A stretch of 64,000 nucleotides of DNA from Microbacterium sp. KUDC0406 (GCF_021582875.1 NZ_CP091138.1:1426001-1490000); one strand, 5' to 3'; counted from the stretch's first letter, positions 25,986 to 36,057 are shown. Notes: generated by a model not told the origin, from the sequence alone. A program made the numbers and translations.

Positions 25986-27448
25986 CGTGCGTCCTCCTGC
26001 TCATCGACGTCGAGGTCCCACTCCGCCAGCTCGGCACGCGCACGGCGACTGCTGCTGAGCGACTCCCACTCCTTGGCCGCCTGGTCCGCCTCGGCGTACT
26101 TCTGGGCAGCGCGCTCGGCCGCCTTGCGTGCGGCCTTGACCTCACTCGGCGTGCCGCCCGACTTCTTCAACTTCTTGGCCTTGCGCGCCGCGCGCTCGGC
26201 CTCGTCGGCCTTGCGCTCGGCGCGCTCCAGCGCGCGCATCAGTTCGATGCGGCTGGTGCGGCGGGTGGGGCCGGGCACTTCGGGCAGTTCCACGGCGTGG
26301 CCGGACTCGGCGACATCGCTCATCGCGTTCGACGCCGTGACCGCGTTCCTGCGGGAGCGCAGGAACATGCCCACGATGATGATGACGGCGGCGATCGCGT
26401 CGATGACGACGCCCCAGCCGCCGAGCCACACCACCAGCACGGCGGCCACGGCGCCGACGGCACCGGCCGCCGGAAGCGTCAGCAGCCAGCCCAGCGCGAT
26501 GCGTCCCGCCGTCCGCCAGCGCACCGTGGAGCCGCGACGGCCCAGGCCCGAGCCGATCACCGAACCGGAGGCGACCTGAGTGGTCGACAGCGCGAACCCG
26601 AAGGCGCTGGAGGCGAGGATGGTGGCGGCCGTGGAGCTCTCGGCAGAGAAGCCCTGCGCGGGCTTGACCTCGGTGAGGCCCTTGCCGAGCGTGCGGATGA
26701 TGCGCCAGCCGCCGAGGTAGGTGCCCAGCGCGATGGTGAAGGCACAGGCGACGATCACCCAGAACTCCGGGTTGTGGTAGTTCTCGCTGCCCGGATCGCC
26801 GGTCTGCCAGCCGACGGTGATCAGGGCCAGGGTGATCACGCCCATGGTCTTCTGCGCGTCGTTCGTGCCGTGCGCGAGCGCCACCATCGACGAGGTGAAG
26901 ATCTGGCCCCAGCGGAAGCCGGAGCGGCCATCCGGCTTGCCGTCGTAGCGCCGCGTGATGCCGTAGGCGGCCTTGGTGGCGGCGAAGGCGATCAGCCCGG
27001 CCGTGACCGGAGCGATGAGCGCCGGCAGCACGACCTTGGACAGCACCACGCCGAAGTTGATGCCGGCGACGCCGACGCCGACCAGGGTCGCGCCGATCAG
27101 CCCGCCGAAAAGTGCGTGCGACGAGCTGGAGGGCAGCCCGAGCAGCCAGGTGAGCATGTTCCACGTGATCGCGCCGATGAGGCCTGCGAAGATCAGCGCG
27201 GGCAGCAGATCGTGCGAGATGTCCGCCTCGTTGACGATGCCGCCGGAGACGGTCTTCGCCACCTCCGTGGAGAGGAACGCACCGACCAGGTTCAGGCAGG
27301 CGGCGAGCAGCACCGCGGTCTTGGGCTTCAGGGCACCGGTGGCGATCGGCGTCGCCATCGCGTTGGCGGTGTCGTGGAAGCCGTTCGTGAAGTCGAAGAA
27401 CAGTGCCAGCGCGATGACCAGCACGACGATGAGGGCTGCGGTTTCCAC
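25982..27448 (-). CDS. PiT family inorganic phosphate transporter
   Basis: A 488-residue transporter with about ten membrane helices. The duplicated PiT signature is present as FTNGFHDTANAMATP in the first half and VALAHGTNDAQKTMGV in the second. LLGLPSSSSHALFGGLIGA is the expected loop. The C-terminal ~110 residues form a charged coiled-coil-like tail (RALERAERKADEAERAARKAKK) that ordinary PiT proteins lack. The start is a GTG with a weak upstream AAAG. It is coupled to the small membrane protein downstream. Confidence 0.88.
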   Translation of the reverse strand: METAALIVVLVIALALFFDFTNGFHDTANAMATPIATGALKPKTAVLLAACLNLVGAFLSTEVAKTVSGGIVNEADISHDLLPALIFAGLIGAITWNMLTWLLGLPSSSSHALFGGLIGATLVGVGVAGINFGVVLSKVVLPALIAPVTAGLIAFAATKAAYGITRRYDGKPDGRSGFRWGQIFTSSMVALAHGTNDAQKTMGVITLALITVGWQTGDPGSENYHNPEFWVIVACAFTIALGTYLGGWRIIRTLGKGLTEVKPAQGFSAESSTAATILASSAFGFALSTTQVASGSVIGSGLGRRGSTVRWRTAGRIALGWLLTLPAAGAVGAVAAVLVVWLGGWGVVIDAIAAVIIIVGMFLRSRRNAVTASNAMSDVAESGHAVELPEVPGPTRRTSRIELMRALERAERKADEAERAARKAKKLKKSGGTPSEVKAARKAAERAAQKYAEADQAAKEWESLSSSRRARAELAEWDLDVDEQEDAR

Positions 27449-27588
27449 CGGTCGCTTTCGTTGAAGATGCAGAGACAGTGCCGACGCTGCCGGCGTGACG
27501 AACGAAGAGTTCACCGTGGGTATCAGATCCGTTAATCGGCCCTTCAGAATCCTCCCACCCTGCTCCGCCTCGGTCAACTCGCGCCGGG

Positions 27589-27594
27589 TAGCGT
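27589..27594 (+). promoter_or_regulatory. -10 element of the S9 peptidase gene
   Basis: TAGCGT lies exactly six bases before the GTG at 27601. The six intervening bases are GGAGGG, which abut the start codon and are too close to act as a normal ribosome binding site. Confidence 0.5.
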
Positions 27595-27600
27595 GGAGGG

Positions 27601-29707
27601 GTGACCGAGCAGACCACCAGCGCACCCGCGGCGGCGCGCCGCCCCGCGCCCCGCATCCACCACGGCGACACCTTCGACGACCCCTACGAGTGGCTCCGCG
27701 CCAAGGACGATCCCGAGGTGATCGCGCATCTCGAGGCGGAGAACGCGCACACCGAGGAGCGCACATCGCACCTCGAGGACCTGCGAGAGCGGCTGTTCCA
27801 GGAGGTCAAGGGCCGGGTGCAGGAGACCGATCTCTCGGTGCCGACGCGGCAGGGCGACTGGTGGTACTACGGTCGCACCGAGGAGGGCGCGCAGTACGGC
27901 ATCCAGTGCCGCACCGTCGGCATCCGGCGACGACTGGACGCCCCCGCAGCTGGTTCCGGGCGAACCGGTGCCCGGCGAGCAGGTGCTGCTGGACGGCAAC
28001 GTCGAGGCCGAGGGACACGAGTTCTTCTCGCTCGGCGCCTTCGACGTCTCGGATGACGGCACGCGGATGCTCTGGTCGGTGGATGTCGCCGGAGACGAGC
28101 TGTACACCGTGCACGCTCGTGACCTGGTGTCCGGCGCAGGCTTCGACGACGTCATCGAGAACACCGGTCAGGCATTCTTCACGCCGGACGGCACCGCGAT
28201 CCTCTACACGACGCGGGACGAGGCCTGGCGCCCGGACACCCTCTGGATGCACAGTCTCGGGACCCCCGCCTCGGAGGACGTGAAGCTGTTCCACGAGCCC
28301 GACGAGCGGTTCTGGCTGGGCGCCGGCATCACGCGCAGCAAGAAGTACCTGGTCGTCGAGATGGGCTCGAAGATCACCAGCGAGGCGCACCTGTTCGACT
28401 TCGCCGATCTCGCAGCAGGCGGACATGTGGTCTGGCCGCGCCGCGACGGCGTGGAGTACGAGATCGACCACGCGGTGATCGACGGCGAGGACGTGCTGTA
28501 CGTGCTGCACAACGACGGCGCCCTCGACTTCGAGCTCGTCGCGGTGCCGGCATCCGACCCGCAGGGCGAGCGTCGCGTGGTGCTGCCGCACACGCCGGGG
28601 CGGCGCATCCTCGAGGTGGACTGCTTCCGCGACTTCGCGACGGTCGAGTATCGCCGCGAGGGCCTCGGCCGCATCGGCCTGCTGTCCTACGCCGACGACG
28701 CCGTCTCGGAGCTCGACTTCGACGAGCCGCTGTACAGCGCGTGGTTCTCCGGCAACCCGGAATGGCACGTCCCGCTGCTGCGGATGGGCTACGTCTCGTT
28801 CATCACGCCGTCGACCGTGCTCGATCTGGATGTCGCCACGGGCGAGCGACTGGTGCGCAAGCAGCAGCCCGTGCTCGGCGGCTACGATCCAGCGGACTAC
28901 GACCAGCGCAGGCTGTGGGCCACCGCGGACGACGGCGCCCAGGTGCCGATCTCGCTCGTGTGGCGGAGATCGTTCGGCGAGCCGGGCGCCGCGCCGCGCC
29001 CGGTGCACCTCTACGGCTACGGCTCCTACGAGTCGTCGATGGATCCCGGCTTCTCCCCGATGCGGCTGTCCATGCTCGACCGCGGCGTGGTGTTCGCGAT
29101 CGCGCACGTGCGCGGCGGCGGCGAGATGGGCCGGCACTGGTACGACGACGGCAAGATGCTGCGCAAGCGCAACACGTTCACCGACTTCGTCGCCTGCGCG
29201 CGGCACCTCGTCGACACCGGTGTGACGACTCCCGAGCGGATGATCGCCGAGGGCGGCAGCGCCGGCGGCCTGCTGATGGGCGCCGTCGCGAATCTCGCGC
29301 CCGAGCTGTTCACCGGCATCCTCGCCGAGGTGCCGTTCGTCGACGCGCTCACGTCGATCCTCGACCCCTCCCTGCCGCTGACGGTGGTCGAGTGGGACGA
29401 GTGGGGCGACCCGCTGCACGATCCGGAGGTGTACGCCTACATGAAGTCGTACACGCCGTACGAGAACCTCCGGACGGATGCCGCCTACCCGCCGATCCTC
29501 GCCATCACCTCGATCAACGACACCAGGGTGCTGTACGTCGAACCGGCCAAGTGGGTCGCCGCGCTGCGCTTCGCCGGCGCGGAGGACGTGCTGCTCAAGT
29601 GCGAGATGGCGGCCGGGCACGGCGGCGTGAGCGGACGCTACAACGCCTGGCGCGAGCGCGCGTTCGCCCTCGCCTGGGCGCTGGACCGGCTCGGTCTCGC
29701 GGACTGA
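27601..29707 (+). CDS. S9A peptidase (oligopeptidase B-like), frameshifted
   Basis: A cytoplasmic serine oligopeptidase needing one frame change near 27917 to join its N-terminal part (PRIHHGDTFDDPYEWLRAKDD to YGIQCRT) with the beta-propeller and hydrolase domain. Removing one base near 27918 gives 701 residues and a smooth TVASGDDWTPPQL. The catalytic Ser is in GGSAGGLLMG, Asp in SINDTRV and His in GHGGVSGRY. VRGGGEMGRHWYDDGK matches oligopeptidase B. Unlike the other frameshifts this one is an extra base or two missing bases. Confidence 0.82.
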
Positions 29708-29711
29708 CGCT

Positions 29712-29746
29712 CTTCGACAGCACCTGGGTCGCTGAGCCTGTCGAAG
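29712..29746. terminator. Repeat-type hairpin between the S9 peptidase and pfkA
   Basis: CTTCGACAG and CTGTCGAAG form a perfect nine-base stem around a 17-base loop containing CTGGGTC and CTGAGCC. This resembles an actinobacterial dispersed repeat (CTTCGACAGGCTCAGGG type). It sits between two convergent genes and could terminate both. Confidence 0.55.
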
Positions 29747-29781
29747 GGTCCTTCGATCCCCACGCCCCGCTCAGGAACCCG

Positions 29782-30810
29782 TCAGCCGAACAGCGCCGCG
29801 GCCTCGTCGTAACGGCTGCGCGGCACGGTGTTCAGCTCACCGAGGGCGTCCTCGAACGGGACACGCACGATCTCAGTGCCCTGCATGGCCACCATCTGCC
29901 CCCAGGCGCCGTCGACGACCGCGTCGGCGGCGTGCAGGCCGAGCCGGGTCGCGAGCACCCGGTCGAACCCGGAGGGCGAGCCGCCGCGCTGGATGTGGCC
30001 GAGGATCGTCGCGCGGGTCTCGATGCCGGTGATCCGCTCGATCTCGGGTGCGAGCCGGTCGCCGATGCCGCCGAGGCGTGGGCGGTTGAACGCGTCGAGC
30101 CCCTTGTCGCTGTAGGCCTCGTCCATGCCCTCCAGCTTGAAGCCCTCCGAGACCACGACGAGCGGTGCGCGACCCCGGTCGTGCGCGCTCGTGACCAGAG
30201 CCGTGATCTCCTCGAGGGTCTGCGGCACCTCGGGGATGAGGATGGCGTGCGCCCCGGCGGCCATGCCCGCGTGCAGGGCGATCCAGCCGACGTGCCGGCC
30301 CATGACCTCGGCGACCATGCAGCGCTGATGCGAGTCACCGGTGGTGCGCAGCCGGTCCATGGCCTCGGTGGCGATGTTGACGGCGGTGTCGAAGCCGAAG
30401 GAGTAGTCGGTGGCGCGCAGGTCGTTGTCGATCGTCTTCGGCACGCCGATGACGTTGATGCCGTCCTTGGCGAGGCGGTCGGCCGCGGCGAGGGTGCCCT
30501 CGCCGCCGATCGCGATGATGCCGTCGATACGGTGCCCGTACAGGGTCTTCGCGATGTTCTCCGCGCCCCCGCGCTCCCCCTCGTACGGGTTCGTGCGGCT
30601 GGTGCCGAGGATGGTGCCGCCCACCTTGGACAGACCCTTGACCTCATGGCGGGTGAGCGGGAAGAAGTCGCCGTCGACCACGCCGCGCCAGCCGTCCCGG
30701 ATGCCGACGAACTCGAGGTCGTACGCGGTGGTGCCCTTGAGCACGATGCCGCGGATGACTGCGTTCAGTCCGGGGCAGTCGCCACCGCTGGTCAGAATGC
30801 CGATCTTCAT
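29782..30810 (-). CDS. pfkA: 6-phosphofructokinase
   Basis: A 342-residue glycolytic enzyme phosphorylating fructose 6-phosphate. GILTSGGDCPGLNAVIRG binds the nucleotide. GGEGTL has Gly at the position equivalent to E. coli 104, as in ATP-dependent enzymes. PKTIDNDL has Lys at position 124, as in the mixed ATP/PPi actinobacterial group. The ATG at 30810 has AAGGCAGC upstream. ATP dependence is likely from Gly 104, but the sequence cannot settle it. Confidence 0.93.
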   Translation of the reverse strand: MKIGILTSGGDCPGLNAVIRGIVLKGTTAYDLEFVGIRDGWRGVVDGDFFPLTRHEVKGLSKVGGTILGTSRTNPYEGERGGAENIAKTLYGHRIDGIIAIGGEGTLAAADRLAKDGINVIGVPKTIDNDLRATDYSFGFDTAVNIATEAMDRLRTTGDSHQRCMVAEVMGRHVGWIALHAGMAAGAHAILIPEVPQTLEEITALVTSAHDRGRAPLVVVSEGFKLEGMDEAYSDKGLDAFNRPRLGGIGDRLAPEIERITGIETRATILGHIQRGGSPSGFDRVLATRLGLHAADAVVDGAWGQMVAMQGTEIVRVPFEDALGELNTVPRSRYDEAAALFG

Positions 30811-30978
30811 GCTGCTGCCTTCGTGCTTCGGGGAAAGGGTAAAGGCGACGCTGCCTGCTTCCGACCCTAGTGGGCGACGGCATCCGATGCCATTCCACCC
30901 GAGCGAAAACCGAGGATCTTGCGGACCTGATCGAGTCGAAACGATGATCTTGCGGTGTTCCGACCACCTCGCACGCAA

Positions 30979-31012
30979 GAGGGCGTCAAGAACGGATGTT
31001 CTTAACGCCCTC
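30979..31012 (-). terminator. Hairpin downstream of the SNF2 helicase gene
   Basis: GAGGGCGTCAAGAAC and GTTCTTAACGCCCTC pair over 15 bases with one mismatch and a four-base loop. The hairpin begins 17 bases after the helicase stop at 31029. Confidence 0.7.
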
Positions 31013-31028
31013 TGCGCGGCTGATGACC

Positions 31029-33176
31029 TCAGGCCGTCAGCAGAGACTCCCGCAGCAGGTGCATGAGCGCACCGAGCTGCACCGACTCCACGCTTCCCGG
31101 CTCGATGTTCTCGCCGTCCAGCGCACGACCGGCCAGTCCCTGCTTCTGATCGATGAGCTCGGCGATCTTGGTGTCGATCGTGTGCGCGGCGATGATGCGC
31201 CATGCGGTGACCGGCTCGTCCTGGCCGATGCGGTGCACGCGGTCGATCGCCTGCGTCTGCTCGGCAGCGGTCCAGCTGAGCTCGGCGAGCACGACGTTCG
31301 ACGCGGCCTGCAGGTTCACACCGACGCCGGCCGCAGTGAGCGAGCACACCGCGATCCCGACCTCGGGGTCGGCGTTGAACGCGTCGATCGCCGCCTGACG
31401 CGCCGGGGTGGTCTGGTCGCCGCGGATGGACACCGCTCTGATGCCGGATGCGGCGAAGTGCGCCTCGGCCTGGTCCATGACATCGATGTGCTTCGCGAAG
31501 AACACGACCTTCTCGACCGAGCGCTGCAGCTGCGCGGCGTAGTCGGCGGCGAGCTGGGCCTTGGCCTGGCCGATGCGGCGCACCATCGTGAAGACGTTGT
31601 CTCCCCCGGTGCCGGCGGCCTTGGACTCCTCGAGCTCGTTGTGCGCGACCAGGCGCACGATGTCCTCGTCGATCTCGCCGGCCTCGGACGGGCCGTGTGC
31701 TGCCGCGCGGGCCTCGACGATGCGACGGTACTTCGCCGCCATGCGCTCGCCCAGCTCGCGCTCCGCCTCGCGGATTCCCCGGCCGAACTCGTCATCCAGC
31801 TGCACGGGCAGATCCGCGATGAGCTTGTCGGGCAGGTCGGCTGCGACGTCCTTCTTCTTGCGTCGCACGATGCCCATCGAGATGACGGCCTCGCGCGCCT
31901 CGGCATAGAACGACTTGTCTGCGGGGGTCAGGCCGGTGGCGTCCAGCTTGTCCATCAGCGCCGGCTCCGGCTTCTCGCCGTTGGTCCAGCCCAGGAAGCG
32001 CCAGATCGCGTCGAAGTCCTCGACGTCGTTGATCAGCGGTGTTCCGGTGAGGGCGAGCATGAGCGGGTTGGCCTCGCGCTCGCGGATGCGGCTCGCCAGC
32101 GCCAGCACGTTCTGCGAGCGCTGCGAGGAGAGGTTCTTGATGAAGTGCGCCTCGTCGACGACCATGCCCTTCAGCCCGATCGAGCTCAGCCACGACAGGT
32201 GCCGGTCGAGGATCTCGTAGTTCACGATGAACACGTCGGCGAACGCGTCGATGTCGGCGCCGTCGCCCTGGATCACCGTGGCTCGGCGCTGCGGGGTCCA
32301 CAGCTCCACCTCGCGCGCCCAGTTCATCTTCACGACGTTGGGCACGACGACCAGCAGCGGGTAGGACTCGGCGACGGATGCCGCCAGCACCGACTGCGCG
32401 GTCTTGCCGAGCCCGGGCTCGTCGGCCAGCAGGAAGCTGCGGTGCCCGGCGCGCACCGACTCGATGAAGCGCGACTGGTGCACCATGACCTCGCGGCCCT
32501 TGGGCGAGATGTGGTCGTACTCGGGCACCGGAGGCAGCTCCATCGTGGCCGTTCCCCCGCCTGCGCCGGACTCGAACGCCTTGTACAGCGGGCCCATCAG
32601 CTCCCAGCCGTCCAGCCGACGGCGGGGCGTCGAGGCCGGACGCGGCGTGAGATCGGGGGCGAGGAAGGGGTTCGCGAGCTGGCGCGACTCCACCGACGGC
32701 GGGGTCACCTGCTTCTCGGCGAGAGCGGCGGGCACGACCACCGTGCTCTTCACCGGCGCGATGTCGGTGATGACGAGCTCCTCCGGGGCGAGCTCTGCGC
32801 CGGACTCGAGCAGCCAGTCGCGCCGCATGCGCTTGGCCACGGGGCTGGTGGCCTGGTCGGCCTCGAGCAGCTGGATCAGCGACGTGTCGCGCGCAGCGGT
32901 CTTGGCGAGGATCGTCGCCACGCCGTCGAGACGCTTGAGCAGTTCAGCACGCGCCGAGTCGGACAGCTCGCCGTCGGCCTTCACCCTGGCGCGCTCCTCG
33001 CGCACCAGGAAGGCGATGACCTGGAACTTCACACGATTGGTGGGCCCGAGCTTTCCGCGCTGGGCCTTCGCCTCGATCTCGCGCACCTTGCGGGCGAGGA
33101 TCGGGATCAGAGGCGCCTCGTCATCGCGACGGGACGTCTTCTTTCGCCGCGGGGCGGCGGTCGCCGTGGTCGGCAT
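31029..33176 (-). CDS. SNF2/RapA-like DEAD-family helicase
   Basis: A 715-residue SF2 ATPase. The N-terminal ~240 residues have no motif I recognise. The ATPase core has Walker A ADEPGLGKTAQS (Pro where most SNF2 proteins have Met), VVDEAHFIKN (DEAH), LTGTPLIND, and the C-terminal motifs VEKVVFFAKH, GDQTTPARQAAIDAF and AIDRVHRIGQ. It is likely a SMARCAL1/HARP-like translocase acting on DNA. AGGAGGAGC precedes the ATG, a strong ribosome binding site. Confidence 0.88.
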   Translation of the reverse strand: MPTTATAAPRRKKTSRRDDEAPLIPILARKVREIEAKAQRGKLGPTNRVKFQVIAFLVREERARVKADGELSDSARAELLKRLDGVATILAKTAARDTSLIQLLEADQATSPVAKRMRRDWLLESGAELAPEELVITDIAPVKSTVVVPAALAEKQVTPPSVESRQLANPFLAPDLTPRPASTPRRRLDGWELMGPLYKAFESGAGGGTATMELPPVPEYDHISPKGREVMVHQSRFIESVRAGHRSFLLADEPGLGKTAQSVLAASVAESYPLLVVVPNVVKMNWAREVELWTPQRRATVIQGDGADIDAFADVFIVNYEILDRHLSWLSSIGLKGMVVDEAHFIKNLSSQRSQNVLALASRIREREANPLMLALTGTPLINDVEDFDAIWRFLGWTNGEKPEPALMDKLDATGLTPADKSFYAEAREAVISMGIVRRKKKDVAADLPDKLIADLPVQLDDEFGRGIREAERELGERMAAKYRRIVEARAAAHGPSEAGEIDEDIVRLVAHNELEESKAAGTGGDNVFTMVRRIGQAKAQLAADYAAQLQRSVEKVVFFAKHIDVMDQAEAHFAASGIRAVSIRGDQTTPARQAAIDAFNADPEVGIAVCSLTAAGVGVNLQAASNVVLAELSWTAAEQTQAIDRVHRIGQDEPVTAWRIIAAHTIDTKIAELIDQKQGLAGRALDGENIEPGSVESVQLGALMHLLRESLLTA

Positions 33177-33414
33177 GCTCCTCCTGAGCTGAGATATCCG
33201 TGCCGAGGATGCTCGGCCGTACCTGTCGTCCGCGGGTGGCGTGCTGCCGGAACGGACTTCCTCCGGATGCGTACTCGCATGGCGACTGCGCACTCGGGCC
33301 GATGCCCCGCGACCTCCGGATCGCCGGCGCCGATGCGCAGCAGATGCGCTCGGGCGGGGATCCGCGCAACAGTCTACGCCATTGTGCAGTTCGGACGCGG
33401 CGAGCAGCGGCGTG

Positions 33415-34353
33415 TCAGACGCCGAGAACGCTCTTCGCGGCGGTGACATCGGCGTCGATCTGCGCGATCAGCGCCTCGACGCCCTGGAACGCGACCATGC
33501 CGCGCAGCCTGTCGGCGAACTCCACGGTCACGTGATGCCCGTACAGGTCGAGCCCCGTCTGCCCGAGCACGTGCGCCTCGACCTGACGCCGCGGCACGTC
33601 GTCGAAGGTCGGGTTGGTGCCGACCGAGATCGCGGCGGGATGCCGGTCGTCGCCGTCGACCAGCCAGCCGGCGTAGACGCCGTCGGCCGGCACCAACGCG
33701 TCGACGGTCTCGGAGAGGTTCGCGGTCGGGAACCCGAGCTCGCGTCCGCGCTTGAGACCGTGCACGACCTCGCCGGACACCGACACGGGTCGTCCGAGAA
33801 CCTGCGCCGCAGCGGCGACCTCACCGGCGTCGAGCAGTTCACGCACCCAGGTCGACGACACCCGTCGGTCCGAGCCCGGCAGGAACACATCCTCGACCAC
33901 GTCGACGGTGAAGCCGTGCTGCACACCGAGCTCGCGGAGCAGTTCGGGTGTGCCCGCGCCTCCGCGCCCGAAGCGGAAGTCCGCCCCGACCAGGACGGTG
34001 CGCACGCGCAGGGCGTCGACCAGGATGCCGGTGACGAAGTCCTCCGGAGTGCGCGAGGACAGCTCGCGATCGAAGGTGAGCACGAGGGTCGCATCGATGC
34101 CGGTTCCGTCGAGCAGTTCGAGCTTGCGGTCCAGATCGACCACGCTGTCCGGGCAGATCTCCGGACGCAGCAGCGCGAGCGGATTGCGGTCGAAGGTCAC
34201 CGCGACCGCGCGGGCGTCGATGGCGGCGGCGTCCTCGCGCATCCGGCGGATCACGGCCTGATGGCCGATGTGCACGCCGTCGAACTTGCCGATCGCGACG
34301 ACGGTGGGGCCGAAGTCGGCCGGCACGTCCTCGGCCGCGCGGAAGACGATCAT
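33415..34353 (-). CDS. ribF: Bifunctional riboflavin kinase/FMN adenylyltransferase
   Basis: A 312-residue enzyme making FMN and FAD from riboflavin. The N-terminal nucleotidyltransferase has GKFDGVHIGHQAVI and SSTWVRELL (the S-S-T-x-x-R motif). The C-terminal kinase has GRELGFPTANL and EFADRLRGMVAFQ. The ATG overlaps the stop of the upstream membrane-protein gene (ATGA). It is the last gene of the truB-membrane-membrane-ribF chain. Confidence 0.95.
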   Translation of the reverse strand: MIVFRAAEDVPADFGPTVVAIGKFDGVHIGHQAVIRRMREDAAAIDARAVAVTFDRNPLALLRPEICPDSVVDLDRKLELLDGTGIDATLVLTFDRELSSRTPEDFVTGILVDALRVRTVLVGADFRFGRGGAGTPELLRELGVQHGFTVDVVEDVFLPGSDRRVSSTWVRELLDAGEVAAAAQVLGRPVSVSGEVVHGLKRGRELGFPTANLSETVDALVPADGVYAGWLVDGDDRHPAAISVGTNPTFDDVPRRQVEAHVLGQTGLDLYGHHVTVEFADRLRGMVAFQGVEALIAQIDADVTAAKSVLGV

Positions 34354-34766
34354 GCGGATGCTCCGGGACGGTGCGTGCGCAGCCACCACAGGCCGCATAC
34401 CGGCAGCACGAGCGGGATGAAGAGGTATCCCATTCCGAAGTACGACCACACCGAGTCATGCCCGAACAGTGCGGGGGCCGTGAGGCTGAGCGTGCCGACG
34501 ACGAGCACGCCCACCATCTCGAACGCGATCGCCACCCAGGCGACGGTGTACCAGCCGGGCCTGCCCGCCTTGATCAGGGCGAGCGTCGCGAGGATGTACA
34601 CCACGGCGGCGAGCGCCGACAGCGTGTACGCCAGAGGCGCCTCATCGAAGCGGCGGATGATCTGCACGAGGCTGCGCCCCGTCGCGGCCAGCGCCATCAC
34701 GGCGTAGACGATGACGAGGACGCGGCCGATGCCGGTCATCCGGGCGCGCGAAACGGTGTTGGTCAT
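34350..34766 (-). CDS. Conserved four-helix membrane protein
   Basis: A 138-residue protein with about four hydrophobic segments (VLVIVYAVMALAATG, LSALAAVVYILATLALI, VAWVAIAFEMVGVLVVG, YLFIPLVLPVCGLWWL) and a basic N-terminus. The start is the ATG at MTNTVSRAR, but the ribosome binding site is weak; the next Met at residue 10 is possible. It lies between truB and ribF and overlaps ribF. I do not recognise a family; the position suggests co-transcription rather than function. Confidence 0.75.
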   Translation of the reverse strand: MTNTVSRARMTGIGRVLVIVYAVMALAATGRSLVQIIRRFDEAPLAYTLSALAAVVYILATLALIKAGRPGWYTVAWVAIAFEMVGVLVVGTLSLTAPALFGHDSVWSYFGMGYLFIPLVLPVCGLWWLRTHRPGASA

Positions 34767-34804
34767 GACGGGTTCCAGTTTCGAGGGGGCCGGCGGGAAG
34801 AGCG

Positions 34805-35173
34805 TCAGGCGACCTGGATCGTCCAGATCGTCTGCATCCGCCACAGCATGATCGCCAGCGACAGGCCGACGACGCCGAGGACGACGGTGCTCCACCGGCT
34901 GCGCTCCAGCAGCGCCCAGGCCACGCCGCCCAGCGGCAGCAGCACGGCGGCGATCAGGTAGACCCAGAACTCGAGCAGATCACCGGTGGGCGGGTTCCCG
35001 GCGAACGGCGCGATGATCGCGATCACCACCTGCACGACGAGCAGCAGCTCGACGAGGGCGAGGCTGCCGACCGTCCAATCGCTGGGCCGGCGGCCGGCGA
35101 AACCGGCGATCAGGCAGAACACGCCCGACGCGCAGGCGACGACGATCTGCACGATCGTGAACCACAGGATCAT
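34805..35173 (-). CDS. Small four-helix membrane protein
   Basis: A 122-residue hydrophobic protein with about four membrane helices (FTIVQIVVACASGVFCLIAG, LALVELLLVVQVVIAIIA, FWVYLIAAVLLPLGGVAW, VVLGVVGLSLAIMLW). The ATG overlaps the truB stop (ATGA), so it is translated with truB. Function is unknown. A 38-base gap separates it from the next membrane protein. Confidence 0.8.
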   Translation of the reverse strand: MILWFTIVQIVVACASGVFCLIAGFAGRRPSDWTVGSLALVELLLVVQVVIAIIAPFAGNPPTGDLLEFWVYLIAAVLLPLGGVAWALLERSRWSTVVLGVVGLSLAIMLWRMQTIWTIQVA

Positions 35174-36057
35174 CGGGCTGCCTCCTCAGGCATGTTCATG
35201 GCGCTCTTCAGATCCCCGCCTCGAGCCTCGACGATGCCGACGAGCACCTGCTCGGGATCGACGGCGGCCGCCAGAGGCGCCGGCAGACGCACGGCCTGCC
35301 CCGCCAGGCGCTTGCCGTGCCAGAGGTCGCGGGCCTCGTCGGCGCTGACGTCGATCACGGGCAGGACCCGCCCCGCCGCGTCGGCCGGGGTCATCGGGAC
35401 GGCTCCGGCCAGCTCATCGATCGTGACGGCGCCGGAGACGTCGATTCCGCCGACCCTGGTGCGGCGCAGCGCGGTCAGGTGCCCGCCTACACCGAGACCG
35501 GTGCCGAGGTCACGGGCGAGTGCGCGGATATAGGTTCCGGAAGAGCAGTCCACGATCACGTCGAGGTCGATGACGCCGTCCCCCCGGCGCTCCGCCAGCA
35601 CGTCGAAGCGCGACACGGTCACATCGCGAGCCGCGAGCTCGACCTGCTCCCCCGCGCGCACGCGGTCGTAGGCACGCCGCCCGTCCACCTTGATGGCCGA
35701 GACGGCGCTGGGAACCTGGGAGATCTCGCCCCTCAGCGCGGCGATGCCCCCTTCGATCGCGGATGCCGGCACTTCGGCGGCATCCGTCCGCGAGACGAGC
35801 TCGCCCTCGGCGTCATCGGTGCTGGTCGCCTGCCCGAGGCGGATCGTCGCCCGGTAGGTCTTGTCGGCGCCCACGATGTAGGTGAGCAGGCGCGTGGCGC
35901 CCTCGATCCCGATCACCAGAAGCCCGGTGGCCATCGGATCGAGCGTGCCGGCGTGCCCCACCTTGCGGGTGCCGAACGCGCGTCGCACGCGGGCGACGAC
36001 ATCATGACTGGTGAGTCCGCCTGGCTTGTCGACGAGGAGGATTCCGGGCGAGACCAT
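35170..36057 (-). CDS. truB: tRNA pseudouridine-55 synthase
   Basis: A 295-residue enzyme converting U55 of the tRNA T-arm to pseudouridine. Motif KVGHAGTLDPMATGLL contains the catalytic Asp. GGLTSHDVVARVRR at the N-terminus and CSSGTYIRALARDLG also match the family. A C-terminal extension of about 60 residues resembles the actinobacterial TruB tail. The ATG lies exactly six bases after TAGGCT (36064-36069), so translation is probably leaderless. It heads the operon to ribF. Confidence 0.95.
   Translation of the reverse strand: MVSPGILLVDKPGGLTSHDVVARVRRAFGTRKVGHAGTLDPMATGLLVIGIEGATRLLTYIVGADKTYRATIRLGQATSTDDAEGELVSRTDAAEVPASAIEGGIAALRGEISQVPSAVSAIKVDGRRAYDRVRAGEQVELAARDVTVSRFDVLAERRGDGVIDLDVIVDCSSGTYIRALARDLGTGLGVGGHLTALRRTRVGGIDVSGAVTIDELAGAVPMTPADAAGRVLPVIDVSADEARDLWHGKRLAGQAVRLPAPLAAAVDPEQVLVGIVEARGGDLKSAMNMPEEAAR

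Noticed and set aside
27595..27600. GGAGGG as the ribosome binding site of the S9 peptidase
   Set aside because: It touches the start codon, too close to pair with 16S rRNA; the same spacing at many genes fits a leaderless start better.
33177..33414. Hidden gene between the SNF2 helicase and ribF
   Set aside because: Short open frames exist on both strands but none has a ribosome binding site, a -10 at six bases or a recognisable motif.
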